Source: a virus | Reading direction: 5' to 3' (one strand) | DNA: 50,274 nucleotides | Virus record (IMG/VR): IMGVR_UViG_3300046506_000470 | Coordinates: 1-50,274 of that record | Part shown: positions 25,728 to 33,106 of the stretch, piece by piece | Layout: every line of letters begins with the position of its first letter | Numbering within the stretch: the first letter of the stretch is position 1 | Program-made: the position numbers and the translations under genes | The notes under the pieces: model-generated | The model's input: the letters and a program-made list of their open reading frames with translations, nothing else | Databases searched by the model: none | What the model was told of the DNA's origin: nothing

Positions 25728-26034
25728 AGTCTTTCCTCGCCTGAACGGCTTTTTGTTCGCTGGCTTTCAGCCGCTTGTCGAGATCGAGACGGTAAGTCTC
25801 ATTGCGCGCGGCCTCAGCTCGCAGCGTGGTGATGGTAGCCAGGCTCTCGGCGTTGGCGCTGAGGGCGGTCGCGGTAGCGCCACGTTCCAACGTGAGGTTG
25901 CCCTGCAAGGACACAACACGGATCTGCTGAATAGCAATTAGCAAGCCCATGACGATGGCAATGACGATGGCGGCCGCAATGGCACGCAGGGTGGAGACAG
26001 ACTTGGTAACAGCGACAACAGGTTCGAGGTTCAT
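25603..26034 (-). CDS. Rz: Rz-like inner-membrane spanin
   Basis: The 143-residue protein has one N-terminal transmembrane helix (about residues 17-36, AIAAAIVIAIVMGLLIAIQQ) and a periplasmic coiled coil (AEAARNETYRLDLDKRLKASEQKAVQARKDFEDLKRK), the inner spanin plan. It starts by ATGA overlap on the holin stop. The Rz1 gene begins inside it. Confidence 0.88.
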   Translation of the reverse strand: MNLEPVVAVTKSVSTLRAIAAAIVIAIVMGLLIAIQQIRVVSLQGNLTLERGATATALSANAESLATITTLRAEAARNETYRLDLDKRLKASEQKAVQARKDFEDLKRKSPAVRKWADQPLPDGLRGRPASTGKDNSGKARTP

Positions 26035-26357
26035 GCTGAGTCCGCCTTGCGACCGAGAAACCTGATGATCAATTCACGAATGGCGGTCACTCCAATGAAG
26101 CCGATCGCGCCGCCCGCTCCCACCGACAGACTGGAAGGCCAGGCCATCCACTCAATGACGCTACTGGCCGACAAGCTCAAGCCGCCGCACATGAGTGCTT
26201 CGAGCAAGACGCGGCGCTTGTTTGCTTCTTTGCCTTCATAGAGGACGCGCAGCATCGAGATGGTTGCCGACATGATTGCGCCCTGCCAAAGCGGAGTCGT
26301 GACGACGATCCAGACTTGCGCCCAGAAATCAGGGTTTTTCTCGGGCATGTTGGACAT
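26031..26357 (-). CDS. Lambda-family holin (Phage_holin_3 type) with possible dual start
   Basis: The start chosen is ATG 26357 (MSNMPEKNPDFWAQ) with GGAGG 8 nt upstream. A second ATG lies three codons later at 26348, giving MPEKNPDFW, as in lambda S107/S105 (MKMPEK). About three hydrophobic segments follow: WIVVTTPLWQGAIMSATIS, LLEALMCGGLSLSASSVI and VGAGGAIGFIGVTAI, ending in the basic IIRFLGRKADSA. It would time lysis by forming holes for the endolysin. The two extra N-terminal residues are uncharged here, unlike lambda. Confidence 0.88.
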   Translation of the reverse strand: MSNMPEKNPDFWAQVWIVVTTPLWQGAIMSATISMLRVLYEGKEANKRRVLLEALMCGGLSLSASSVIEWMAWPSSLSVGAGGAIGFIGVTAIRELIIRFLGRKADSA

Positions 26358-26387
26358 CCGACTGTCCTCCCCTGAAGGGAGCTGAAT

Positions 26388-26410
26388 AAAAAAAGGCCGG
26401 GTAAGCGGCC
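26388..26410 (-). terminator. Intrinsic terminator upstream of holin
   Basis: On the minus strand GGCCG / CGGCC with a 6-nt loop is followed by seven T residues (26394-26388). It lies about 30 bp before the holin start, so the lysis and packaging genes need read-through or antitermination. Confidence 0.78.
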
Positions 26411-26485
26411 AAGGGAGGGAGCGCAATCAAATCGGCGTCACCAGCACTCCCAGCTCGGGGCGATGGGCGTGGGTGAGCCGAAAAC

Positions 26486-26512
26486 GAAAAAGCCCCGCTC
26501 GATGGCGGGGCT
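26486..26512 (-). terminator. Intrinsic terminator after the acidic small protein gene
   Basis: The perfect 8-bp stem AGCCCCGC / GCGGGGCT with a 6-nt loop is followed by five T residues on the minus strand. It ends transcription of the small gene at 26531-26725. Confidence 0.85.
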
Positions 26513-26530
26513 CAATTAACTTCTATCGGG

Positions 26531-26725
26531 TCAAACGTTATTACCTGGCGATGGCTCTTCAGACTCGTCGACCGGGAGACTATCCGGCGTATCAACGTCA
26601 TCGCTCTGATTGCCTACCTGATCTGCGGACTCTTCGCCTTCGATATCAGGGTAAGTTTCCTCTTCGCTGCCTGGCTCGGCTGGGCCCGGATAAGCGCTCT
26701 CCGGTCCATTGTCTTCAATGCCCAT
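26531..26725 (-). CDS. Small acidic hypothetical protein
   Basis: The start is ATG 26725 with an excellent GAGGA site 6 nt upstream. The 64-residue product is strongly acidic (SEEETYPDIEGEESADQ, then DESEEPSPGN) and probably unstructured. It stands between two strong terminators, so it is likely transcribed alone or after read-through. Acidic small phage proteins are sometimes inhibitors or DNA mimics, but nothing here proves that. Confidence 0.6.
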   Translation of the reverse strand: MGIEDNGPESAYPGPAEPGSEEETYPDIEGEESADQVGNQSDDVDTPDSLPVDESEEPSPGNNV

Positions 26726-26817
26726 TATCAATCCTCGTCTGCGGCGCAGAAGGTCCGCGCATACAAGGTGAGAGACGGACGAGAAATTGTCGTGCCCACA
26801 AATGGATGAGCGGGCAC

Positions 26818-26844
26818 AAAAAACCCGGCTCGATCGCCGGGTTT
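26818..26844 (-). terminator. Intrinsic terminator after the 26918-27604 gene
   Basis: The perfect 9-bp stem AAACCCGGC / GCCGGGTTT with loop TCGATC is followed by a T tract on the minus strand. It closes the early/middle minus-strand operon before the late genes. Confidence 0.85.
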
Positions 26845-26917
26845 AGAATTGGTGTGCGGCTGAGGTAACTTTCGCACTATGGGAAATGTATCTGCCTTTC
26901 CCATTCAATGCAAGAGT

Positions 26918-27604
26918 TTATGCCGCACCCTCCTCACTCTCCGCGGTAATTACCTGCCAAAGTGGCTGCTGGGCTTCGATATCCACTTCTTTAATGGTTG
27001 CCTTCAGCAGATCCCAAGTTGGCTTCCAGTCCCGGTTCCAGTTATTGGGATCGACTGCGAGACCGTAGAAGGCTTTCATCTCCTCGGCTACGCGCGCCGG
27101 GCCCCACTCCGACGCACCGGTAACCTCGCACTTGAATGAATGCAGAGCGGCCGTCACCAGGTAGTGGGCACGGGCACGACGCAGCGGGGTCAGCTCCGAC
27201 AGCTCGGCACGGATGGCGATCAGAAGCACGGCATTCATCACGTAGCGCATGTTCGGAATCGGCGAGTACATATAGTGGCCGAACTGCTGCACCTGAAACG
27301 GCAGCGTGGCGATCGCGCGCTGAAACTTACCCATCATTGTCAGGTGGGCGACCCGCGCAGTAGATCGACCGGCAGACGTTGGCCGCGTTTCACTGATGCT
27401 GATGCGCTGCCCCAGCACCGGAAAGCGGCCGGCCTTTTCGTTTTCCTCAGGCCCCATTGCCGGGAAGAACGACTCGCGCCGCTGAATGCGCGCCTTGCTC
27501 TTCTTGATCCCTGACTTGGCCGTTTCGATAGCGACCGCTGAGATTGAGGCTCCGGACTCATGCTGCGAATCGGTCCAGGCCTGACGAGCTCCTATCAACT
27601 TCAT
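26918..27604 (-). CDS. Conserved phage protein of unknown function, in the late-regulator position
   Basis: The start is ATG 27604 (MKLIGARQAWTDSQHES) with GGAG 8 nt upstream. The frame extends upstream without support. The 228-residue protein is helical in its second half (NMRYVMNAVLLIAIRAELSEL, LRRARAHYLVTAALHS, EEMKAFYGL, WDLLKATIKEVDIEAQQPLW). It is the last gene before three terminators and the lysis genes, the place where lambdoid phages encode the late antiterminator. No Q family motif is visible, so the antiterminator role is only a hypothesis. Confidence 0.65.
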   Translation of the reverse strand: MKLIGARQAWTDSQHESGASISAVAIETAKSGIKKSKARIQRRESFFPAMGPEENEKAGRFPVLGQRISISETRPTSAGRSTARVAHLTMMGKFQRAIATLPFQVQQFGHYMYSPIPNMRYVMNAVLLIAIRAELSELTPLRRARAHYLVTAALHSFKCEVTGASEWGPARVAEEMKAFYGLAVDPNNWNRDWKPTWDLLKATIKEVDIEAQQPLWQVITAESEEGAA

Positions 27605-27638
27605 GTGCTGCTCTCCCCAATCAAAATAGTCGTGCCGG

Positions 27639-27941
27639 TCAGTCGCCGGTGTAATGCGAGCCGCCGGCGCCCCGGCGGTTGTTCTGTGCATCGGTGCCGC
27701 GATTGTTCGCCCGGGCGAGTTCGGCGGTGATGTTGCGAAGTCTCATGCTCAACTGCTGAACCATCACCCCGGCAGGCAAGGGCTCACCTGTTTCGGCGCA
27801 TACCCATCCCGACGCGTTGCAGGCCTCGCAATCCAGCTGATAGAACGTGCCGTTGGTGACCGTGGTGCCGCGGCAGATTCGGCACTCCATCAGCCTCATC
27901 AATTCTTTCCGAAAGGCGGGACCATGGCTCTTTTTCATCAT
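27639..27941 (-). CDS. Small zinc-binding phage protein (CxxC...CxxC)
   Basis: The 100-residue protein has ECRICRG with Cys20-x2-Cys23 and DCEACNASGW with Cys38-x2-Cys41, a DnaJ-like zinc-ribbon spacing. A helix (MVQQLSMRLRNITAELARAN) and a Gly/Asn-rich tail follow. A GAGG site lies 7 nt before the first ATG. Such small zinc proteins are common near phage antitermination and replication genes. The exact role is unknown. Confidence 0.72.
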   Translation of the reverse strand: MMKKSHGPAFRKELMRLMECRICRGTTVTNGTFYQLDCEACNASGWVCAETGEPLPAGVMVQQLSMRLRNITAELARANNRGTDAQNNRRGAGGSHYTGD

Positions 27942-27943
27942 TT

Positions 27944-29227
27944 TTAAACCTCGCCTATGGTTGATTCTGGAAGATGGTCGCAGCCCTTATCCGACGTGGC
28001 TTGTGGGCAATTATCAGAATCTCCCGATCTAAAGCCGGTCAAGGTGCTGATACGGTCGAAGCCCTTTGAATCTAGATGCGCGTGCCACTTCTCCAAGGCG
28101 TCACGCTTGCGGCTCATGACGTCGGACTGGATGTACACCTTCACGTTGTGGCCCATGGCGTGGTTGATCAGCAGTTCACCAATCAGGTGGTCGATGCCGA
28201 TATCTGCCCAGCCAGTGCGCGCCACCTTGCGCAGATCGTGGCTGGTCCACTCGCCCTGCCCCAGCCGGACGAAGACGGCGCTGGCCTGCCCTTCACTGAG
28301 TGCGTTGCCCGAGCGGGACGGGAACAGGAACTGGCCTTGGTAGCCGCGGGCCGATTGGATTTCGCGATAGCTGATCAGCACGTTGCGCAGTTGCTCGGTC
28401 AGCGGCAGGTGATGCTCCACGCCCGTCTTGGTGTGCTCGGCCGGAATAAACCACTCGCGCTCTGCCAGGCTGATATGTGACCAGCGCGCTTGCCGGGTCT
28501 CGCCGATGCGCGTGCCGTGGCAGAGCATCAGCAGCGCCAGCATGCCGTCAGAGGGCGCGTCCTCGATGGCAGCCAGCAAGCGGGTGATCAGCTCTTGCAG
28601 CTGGGTTACACGCAGACGCGATGGCTTGATGCCCACCTTGGCTTTCGAGAAATCGCTGAACTTGATGTCCTTCATCGGATTGGCCGCGATCAGACGAAGC
28701 TTGAAAGCCTGCCGGAATGCCAGGGCCAGCAACTGGAACGCCGAACGCACGTAGTCGATGCCGATGGTTTCCTGCGCTGGCCACATGAACTGTTCGTCCA
28801 GGGTCGCCTTGTCGATGCTGGTCAGTGGCAAGTCGCCCAGTCGCGGCTTGAGGTGGCACTTGATCAACGAGGCGCCAGTCTTCTTGCGCTTGCTCGACAG
28901 GCTACGGTCGCGCGCCATGCGGTCGGCGTACCAGTCCAGCAGCTCGCCCGTCGTGACCCACTTCGACAGATTCGAACGGGCGCCAGCTTCGAGGCGCAGG
29001 CGAATGCCCGGCAGCGCGGCAACAACCTGCTTGGTGCTCAATTCTGGAAAAGCGCCAACGAGATTCCATTTGCCCTTGCGCACCAGGTACCACGACGCCC
29101 GTGCACGGTCACGGGTGAAACGCAGGTAAAGCCCGCGGTTTTCGGTGTCCCGCAGATCGCGCAACGTGCCGGCGGCCTGCCGTTTGATTTCTGGATCGGT
29201 GATTTTGACTGCTGCTGTCCCGGTCAT
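27944..29227 (-). CDS. Second tyrosine recombinase (phage integrase family)
   Basis: The 427-residue protein has all catalytic positions of a tyrosine recombinase: Arg240 in CHGTRIGETR, Lys267 in EHTKTG, His330-x2-Arg333 in TSHDLRK, His360 in AMGHNVKVY, and a likely nucleophile Tyr365. The N-terminus (GLYLRFTRDRARASWYLVRKGKWNLVGAFPELS) resembles the arm-binding domain of integrases. It is embedded in the early operon, overlapping the VRR-NUC gene by ATGA, far from the real xis-int pair. It could resolve multimers or act in recombination rather than integrate the phage. Confidence 0.88.
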   Translation of the reverse strand: MTGTAAVKITDPEIKRQAAGTLRDLRDTENRGLYLRFTRDRARASWYLVRKGKWNLVGAFPELSTKQVVAALPGIRLRLEAGARSNLSKWVTTGELLDWYADRMARDRSLSSKRKKTGASLIKCHLKPRLGDLPLTSIDKATLDEQFMWPAQETIGIDYVRSAFQLLALAFRQAFKLRLIAANPMKDIKFSDFSKAKVGIKPSRLRVTQLQELITRLLAAIEDAPSDGMLALLMLCHGTRIGETRQARWSHISLAEREWFIPAEHTKTGVEHHLPLTEQLRNVLISYREIQSARGYQGQFLFPSRSGNALSEGQASAVFVRLGQGEWTSHDLRKVARTGWADIGIDHLIGELLINHAMGHNVKVYIQSDVMSRKRDALEKWHAHLDSKGFDRISTLTGFRSGDSDNCPQATSDKGCDHLPESTIGEV

Positions 29228-29655
29228 GCGGCCACCTGAGTGCGAGGAAGTTTGAGGTATGCGTCGAGTGCTTCCATTGCGTCAGCACGGCCGCGACAGA
29301 CAATCGCGAGATACCCCTGCTCGATGAGCGCGTGCAGGCAAGCGTCCTGGCTGGGGGAAACTGGCGAGTCGTGCGGCGGCGTGGCCTTGAACTCCAGGTA
29401 CAGACCGAAATACCCGCCGCGGGCCATCGGCAGGACGAGGTCAGGAACGCCCGCCTTCACGCCCTGCTTCTTCAACTCGATGGCAACCAGCGTGTGCCGA
29501 TGACCGCCATTGGGGACATGGAAGATCAGCTTGGCGGCGGCCGGGTGACGCAGCGCAAGCTCGAGCAGAAGGGCCTTCTGCTCCATGCCCTCCCAGTCGA
29601 TCGGCTTCGCGCGTGCCACCTTCGGCTTGAACGGTTTGAGCGTGACAGGCTTCAA
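29224..29655 (-). CDS. VRR-NUC domain nuclease
   Basis: The 143-residue protein shows the VRR-NUC core: LIFHVPNGGHRHTLVAIELKKQGVKAGVPDLVLP, GYFGLYLEFKA (catalytic Glu-x-Lys) and a final helix AIVCRGRADAMEALDAYL. These PD-(D/E)XK-type enzymes act on branched or single-stranded DNA in phage replication and recombination. It is coupled by ATGA to genes on both sides. Confidence 0.9.
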   Translation of the reverse strand: MKPVTLKPFKPKVARAKPIDWEGMEQKALLLELALRHPAAAKLIFHVPNGGHRHTLVAIELKKQGVKAGVPDLVLPMARGGYFGLYLEFKATPPHDSPVSPSQDACLHALIEQGYLAIVCRGRADAMEALDAYLKLPRTQVAA

Positions 29656-29951
29656 GCGGCCACCTTCCCTTCAGCGATCAGCGTGGCGTTGGTGCGGATG
29701 ACGCCTTCCGCGTGGTACAGGCGCATTTCAGAGCGCGCCATTTCGTGCCGTGCACGCCCGTCGATGCGGTCATGGCACCAGACACAACACCATGCCCCCT
29801 GCAGGTTGTTCGGCTTCAGGCCCATGCCGCACGTGCCCGCCAAGCGGTAATGGGCCAACACAGTGGTTTCGGTGTCGTTCGTGCAACCCGGCAGGCGCAC
29901 GGTGCAATCCCGCCCGCGGGCCTCTCTGGTCAGCTTCGTCTGCTTGCTCAC
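29652..29951 (-). CDS. YbcO/DUF1364-like putative nuclease
   Basis: The 99-residue protein (TREARGRDCTVRLPGCTNDTETTVLAHYRLAGTCGMGLKPNN, then CCVWCHDRIDGR) matches the YbcO/DUF1364 family of lambdoid NIN regions. It has Cys16 and Cys22 and a C-x2-C-H cluster near residue 56, compatible with a bound metal. Members are putative endonucleases. The start is GTG 29951, overlapping the preceding mini-gene by GTGA. Confidence 0.87.
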   Translation of the reverse strand: MSKQTKLTREARGRDCTVRLPGCTNDTETTVLAHYRLAGTCGMGLKPNNLQGAWCCVWCHDRIDGRARHEMARSEMRLYHAEGVIRTNATLIAEGKVAA

Positions 29952-30058
29952 TGCGCACCCCCGATCTGGAAATCAACCGTCGACGGTTCCAACGCGGCGC
30001 ACGCCATCATCACGGCGAAGCACGACAGGACGCGGATCAAGGCTTTGATTCTCTTCAC
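29948..30058 (-). CDS. Mini-protein with hydrophobic N-terminus, doubly coupled
   Basis: This 36-residue ORF starts at a GTG that overlaps the upstream stop (GTGA). It stops within the GTGA that opens the YbcO-like gene. It reads MKRIKALIRVLSCFAVMMAC followed by AALEPSTVDFQIGGAQ, which looks like a short secretion or membrane signal with two Cys. Precise GTGA junctions on both sides argue for translation, though it might serve mainly to couple its neighbours. Confidence 0.55.
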   Translation of the reverse strand: MKRIKALIRVLSCFAVMMACAALEPSTVDFQIGGAQ

Positions 30059-30255
30059 TGGTCCAGCTCCGCGATATCGACGACTTCAAAGGTGGCCGGC
30101 CACATTATTCGGCCGAAGGTTTCGGCGATGGGCCGGTGCTCAAACAGCGCAACAGCAGGATCTGGGGGGTGGGACAGATCAAGCTTCGAGGAGCAGGCGT
30201 ACACGGCGTACCGGAAAGTCTCGGGACTCGGTGGCGCCAGACGTGCCTTTGTCAT
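30055..30255 (-). CDS. Small hypothetical protein
   Basis: The start is ATG 30255 in an ATGA overlap with the replication P-like gene. The 66-residue product (MTKARLAPPSPETFRYAVYACSSK) ends in TFEVVDIAELDQ. No motif recognised. Operon coupling on both sides supports it. Confidence 0.62.
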   Translation of the reverse strand: MTKARLAPPSPETFRYAVYACSSKLDLSHPPDPAVALFEHRPIAETFGRIMWPATFEVVDIAELDQ

Positions 30256-30932
30256 TGGCACGCTCCGCCGCGGAGTGCGCGCAGTTCGGCCAAGGCTTTT
30301 TTGCCCACTTCGGGGGTCATCTTCGGCGCAGCCTGATCGGTCACCGCCTTGGGCATTGGCTTCAACGGCAAACCAGCGAGCAGGCGGCGAATCGTGATCG
30401 TGTAGTTGCGCTCGAAGAGCTTCAGACTCAGGGCCGTATCAAGCTTGTTGAGGCTTTCGAATCCGCATTCTCCGGCGGTGTGCCAAACGGCCTCGTGTGA
30501 CCACTTACCCTTCCCTGCCATGCATGGATGGGCATTCCGGCATGCTTCTCGGTGAGCGGCAGCGAGAACTGGCAGGCCGAGCATTTCCGGGGTCGGCTTA
30601 CACCACTCCATGAACTGGCCGGGGCTCGGAATGAAATCACCCGGCTGCTTGCGCGCTTGGGTCATGCCAAAGTCGATCTGCCCCTGGGTGCAGATGCCTT
30701 CTTCGAGGAAAGCCTGATACCACTGGCGCTTGGCCGCCTGATAGGTTGCCGAATCAGGCCATGCCTGCCGCCAAGCAGAGCGGATCGAACGCAGTTCTTT
30801 GAACAGGCCGTTCACGGCAGATACGAGCGTAGAGTCGTTTTCGCTAGCCGGTGCTGCTTCGGACGCCGAGATAAATTCGCCAGACCGCGCTGAATCCCAT
30901 AGGCCTTGGGCAATGACAGATACGTTCTTCAC
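30252..30932 (-). CDS. Replication protein P (lambda P-like helicase loader)
   Basis: The start is GTG 30932, overlapping the upstream stop as GTGA. The product is 226 residues. The core VNGLFKELRSIRSAWRQAWPDSA, KRQWYQAFLEEGICTQGQIDFGMTQARK and FIPSPGQFMEWCKP is the Phage_lambda_P signature. It recruits the host DnaB helicase to the phage origin bound by the O-like protein encoded just upstream. Confidence 0.9.
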   Translation of the reverse strand: MKNVSVIAQGLWDSARSGEFISASEAAPASENDSTLVSAVNGLFKELRSIRSAWRQAWPDSATYQAAKRQWYQAFLEEGICTQGQIDFGMTQARKQPGDFIPSPGQFMEWCKPTPEMLGLPVLAAAHREACRNAHPCMAGKGKWSHEAVWHTAGECGFESLNKLDTALSLKLFERNYTITIRRLLAGLPLKPMPKAVTDQAAPKMTPEVGKKALAELRALRGGACQ

Positions 30933-31675
30933 GACTGCACCCCCGGGACCCACTCGTTATCGCTGTCGTCAAAATCCTGCGTCGGCTGCTTCGCTGGAAA
31001 CTGGCGCACGTTTGAAGAAGCAGCACGGGCCTTATCGCTCAGCACCCACTTCACCAGCATCTGCACCCATTCGGCCTGAGTGTTCACCTGCCCACGCGAC
31101 TCGTAGAACGCGGTGAACGCGCGAAGAATCTCTTCGGTGAACGAAGCCAGAGATACAGCCGAGTGGGTCGCATAGGTCTTCAGCAGCTTGTCATCCGGCG
31201 CCCAGTCGAGGGTCATTTCGCTCGGCATCCGGGGATCGATACGCCCATGCCCAGAGAGAGGGTGTTTATTCTTCTCTACATCTTCTTTAGGTAACGCATC
31301 GCTAACGATAGGAGCGTTACCTTTAGCGTTAGCAGACTTGTGATTCGCCACGCGCTTTGCCGTGAGAAGCCTGTTTTTGGCGGTCTTGCCGTTATGACGA
31401 TCAAAGTGTGGAAGGCTGATCACGCCATCTGATTCGGACATCCAAGCGACCGATTTCATGTGTTCGCAGAAACCGATAACGCCCACCATGCGATCGAGTA
31501 ACTTTTTGCTAACGCTCGGAGCGTTACCATCTTGAGTCTGCTGATCGAACCATCCCCACACGCGCATCAACTTGCCGACAACAGCGTCAGGGTCGATATC
31601 GGCCAAGTCCGCGATTTGGCAAACCTCGGGCTTATCCAGGGTAGTGAGTTCGAACTTGATCCAATCACCAGCCAT
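30929..31675 (-). CDS. Replication initiator, O/DnaT-like, with internal origin-like repeats
   Basis: The start is taken as ATG 31675 (MAGDWIKFELTTLDKPEVCQIAD). A GTG one codon earlier is possible. The N-terminal 105 residues resemble winged-helix phage replication proteins (GKLMRVWGWFDQQTQDG, GVISLPHFDRHNGKTAKNRLL). Residues about 165-225 (LDWAPDDKLLKTYATHSAVSLASFTEEILRAFTAFYESRG, then QAEWVQMLVKWV) match the DnaT-like DNA-binding domain. It precedes the P-like gene. Repeated TAACGC/GCGTTA motifs inside the gene look like origin iterons. Confidence 0.85.
   Translation of the reverse strand: MAGDWIKFELTTLDKPEVCQIADLADIDPDAVVGKLMRVWGWFDQQTQDGNAPSVSKKLLDRMVGVIGFCEHMKSVAWMSESDGVISLPHFDRHNGKTAKNRLLTAKRVANHKSANAKGNAPIVSDALPKEDVEKNKHPLSGHGRIDPRMPSEMTLDWAPDDKLLKTYATHSAVSLASFTEEILRAFTAFYESRGQVNTQAEWVQMLVKWVLSDKARAASSNVRQFPAKQPTQDFDDSDNEWVPGVQS
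31292..31526. other. Iteron-like repeats, candidate replication origin
   Basis: Six copies of TAACG(C/A) or its complement CGTTA occur inside the O-like gene: 31292, 31303, 31314, 31326, 31510 and 31521. The last two form a perfect 8-bp inverted repeat TAACGCTC / GAGCGTTA with a 1-nt gap. In lambda the origin iterons lie inside gene O, so the location fits. The repeats encode a repeated GNAP peptide, which could partly explain them. Confidence 0.55.
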
Positions 31676-32421
31676 CACACCTGCTCCTGTAGAAGCTCAG
31701 CAAGCCGGGTCAGGCCCTTCGGCGTTACCAGCGGTTGAAATGCCGCCCGCTCCACGCCAGTCTCTTCATCAGGCTTGAGCGATGTGACCTTGTGGATGAG
31801 CAAGCCAGACGTGATGCGAGGCTCTCTGGCAATCCAGCGCGTAGATCCACTTCGCCGATAGATCCACCGGTTCTGCTGCATCCAGTCGAACAGCTGCGCT
31901 GGGCGAATCTGAAGCTGCTTGGCGGCATCGGTAATGCAGATCGAACCGCATGCGCTCGCGAGGCGTTTGATTGCCGCGACATGCGGAGCTTGGCGCTTGA
32001 TCACATCCTGGAGTTTTTGGTTTTGCTCTGCCTGATCCGCTGCAAGACGAAGAGCCTCGGACAGGGACGTGGGAATCTGGAACTGGCCTATTACTCGGCC
32101 TTCAAGTTCATGCCACCGGCGGATAACGCGCATGCGAAGTGCGGCGCTATAACCCGTCAGCAAGCAATCCGTATGCTCACGGTCGAGCAAGTACTGGACT
32201 TGCCGACGGTTGCGACCGTCAAGATAGATGTCCTCAAAACTGAGGACATTGGTTTTCAGGTCCGAAAGCATGTTCAGAATGTCGCGCTTCACGTTGTCGT
32301 GGCGCTTTTCTGTAAGTTCAGCGATCTCTACCGAAGACATGAACAGACGGGTCAGATTTGATTTGGGAATCAATACTGTCGAGTCAGCGCCTTTATTGCT
32401 TGAGGTGGGGGATACGTGCAT
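31675..32421 (-). CDS. Rha-family regulator with C-terminal antirepressor (KilAC) domain
   Basis: The start is ATG 32421 with GAGG 6 nt upstream. The product is 248 residues. Residues about 25-105 are Rha-like (SSVEIAELTEKRHDNVKRDILNML, YLLDREHTDCLLTGYSAALRMRVIRRWHELE). The C-terminal 100 residues are KilAC/ANT-like (GSICITDAAKQLQIRPAQLFDWMQQNRWIYRR). Such proteins interfere with lytic development or act as antirepressors. It lies between the CII-position gene and the replication initiator. Confidence 0.88.
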   Translation of the reverse strand: MHVSPTSSNKGADSTVLIPKSNLTRLFMSSVEIAELTEKRHDNVKRDILNMLSDLKTNVLSFEDIYLDGRNRRQVQYLLDREHTDCLLTGYSAALRMRVIRRWHELEGRVIGQFQIPTSLSEALRLAADQAEQNQKLQDVIKRQAPHVAAIKRLASACGSICITDAAKQLQIRPAQLFDWMQQNRWIYRRSGSTRWIAREPRITSGLLIHKVTSLKPDEETGVERAAFQPLVTPKGLTRLAELLQEQV

Positions 32422-32447
32422 AATCGGCCTCACAAGTGTTGTTGAAG

Positions 32448-32475
32448 AAGCCGGTCTAGCCACCGGCTTTTTTAT
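32448..32475. terminator. Hairpin with T-run, stronger on the plus strand
   Basis: The perfect stem AAGCCGGT / ACCGGCTT (32448-32469, loop CTAGCC) is followed on the plus strand by a T-run. On the minus strand the tract is only CTTCTTC. It lies between the CII-position gene and the Rha gene and may attenuate leftward transcription while stopping antisense transcription. Confidence 0.6.
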
Positions 32476-32485
32476 TGCCTGCGAT

Positions 32486-33106
32486 TTAGCGAATTGCTTT
32501 GAGGCTTGGCTTTGCGCTCGCAGCGATCAGTGCTTCAGCTTTGCGACCCAGCTCTCCTGCCTTCGCCTCTATCTGGCGGCACTGCTTGGCAAACTCCGGG
32601 AGGTGCGGAAGATCCTGTTCGCACATCACTTGGTCGTCGAAAACTTCGCTTCCGGTATCGATCAAATCGCCGAGTGCACGGATCAGCGCGCCGAAACTTC
32701 TGTTGGCGCATTGGTCGCTTGCAAGATGGCGAGCGCCGATTAACCCGTGACGGCTTGCCAGCTCGTTGACGCAGTGATCGCGATACTCCGGAGCCAGCGC
32801 TGCAACCCAAGACTCTTCCAACCAAGAAGGCATTTCAGCCTCAGCAGAAAGCCAACGCTGAACACGCTTGAGCCATCGGCCAGTGGCCTTCACGAACTCG
32901 CTCACGTCATTGCCTGCAGTTAGTGCTGCGAAGTCCGGCACTTCCTTGGCCTTCGCCTTTTCAGAGCAGGAGATATGCAGTTCACGACTCAATGCCTGGG
33001 CGAAGTCGTCCTGGCTCATGCTGGTGCGAGCAATCTGGTTTTGTGCATGAGCAATCAGCACCTGGTCACGGGACTGCGTTTCCTGTCTTGAATTGGACGT
33101 GTCCAT
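32486..33106 (-). CDS. Helical regulator in the cII position, unknown family
   Basis: The preferred start is ATG 33106 (MDTSNSRQETQSRDQ), preceded by a purine-rich GAGAG. An ATG at 33136 lacks a site. The 206-residue protein is almost entirely helical (FVKATGRWLKRVQRWLSAE, LIRALGDLIDTGSEVF, QCRQIEAKAGELGRKAEAL). It follows the Cro-like gene, where lambdoid phages carry cII or the YdaT-type toxin/regulator. I see similarity in layout, not a firm sequence match. A regulator role is inferred. Confidence 0.65.
   Translation of the reverse strand: MDTSNSRQETQSRDQVLIAHAQNQIARTSMSQDDFAQALSRELHISCSEKAKAKEVPDFAALTAGNDVSEFVKATGRWLKRVQRWLSAEAEMPSWLEESWVAALAPEYRDHCVNELASRHGLIGARHLASDQCANRSFGALIRALGDLIDTGSEVFDDQVMCEQDLPHLPEFAKQCRQIEAKAGELGRKAEALIAASAKPSLKAIR

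Noticed and set aside
29712-30500. 262-codon plus-strand ORF opposite the nuclease and replication genes
   Set aside because: Antisense of several well-supported coupled genes; composition typical of a GC-rich shadow frame.
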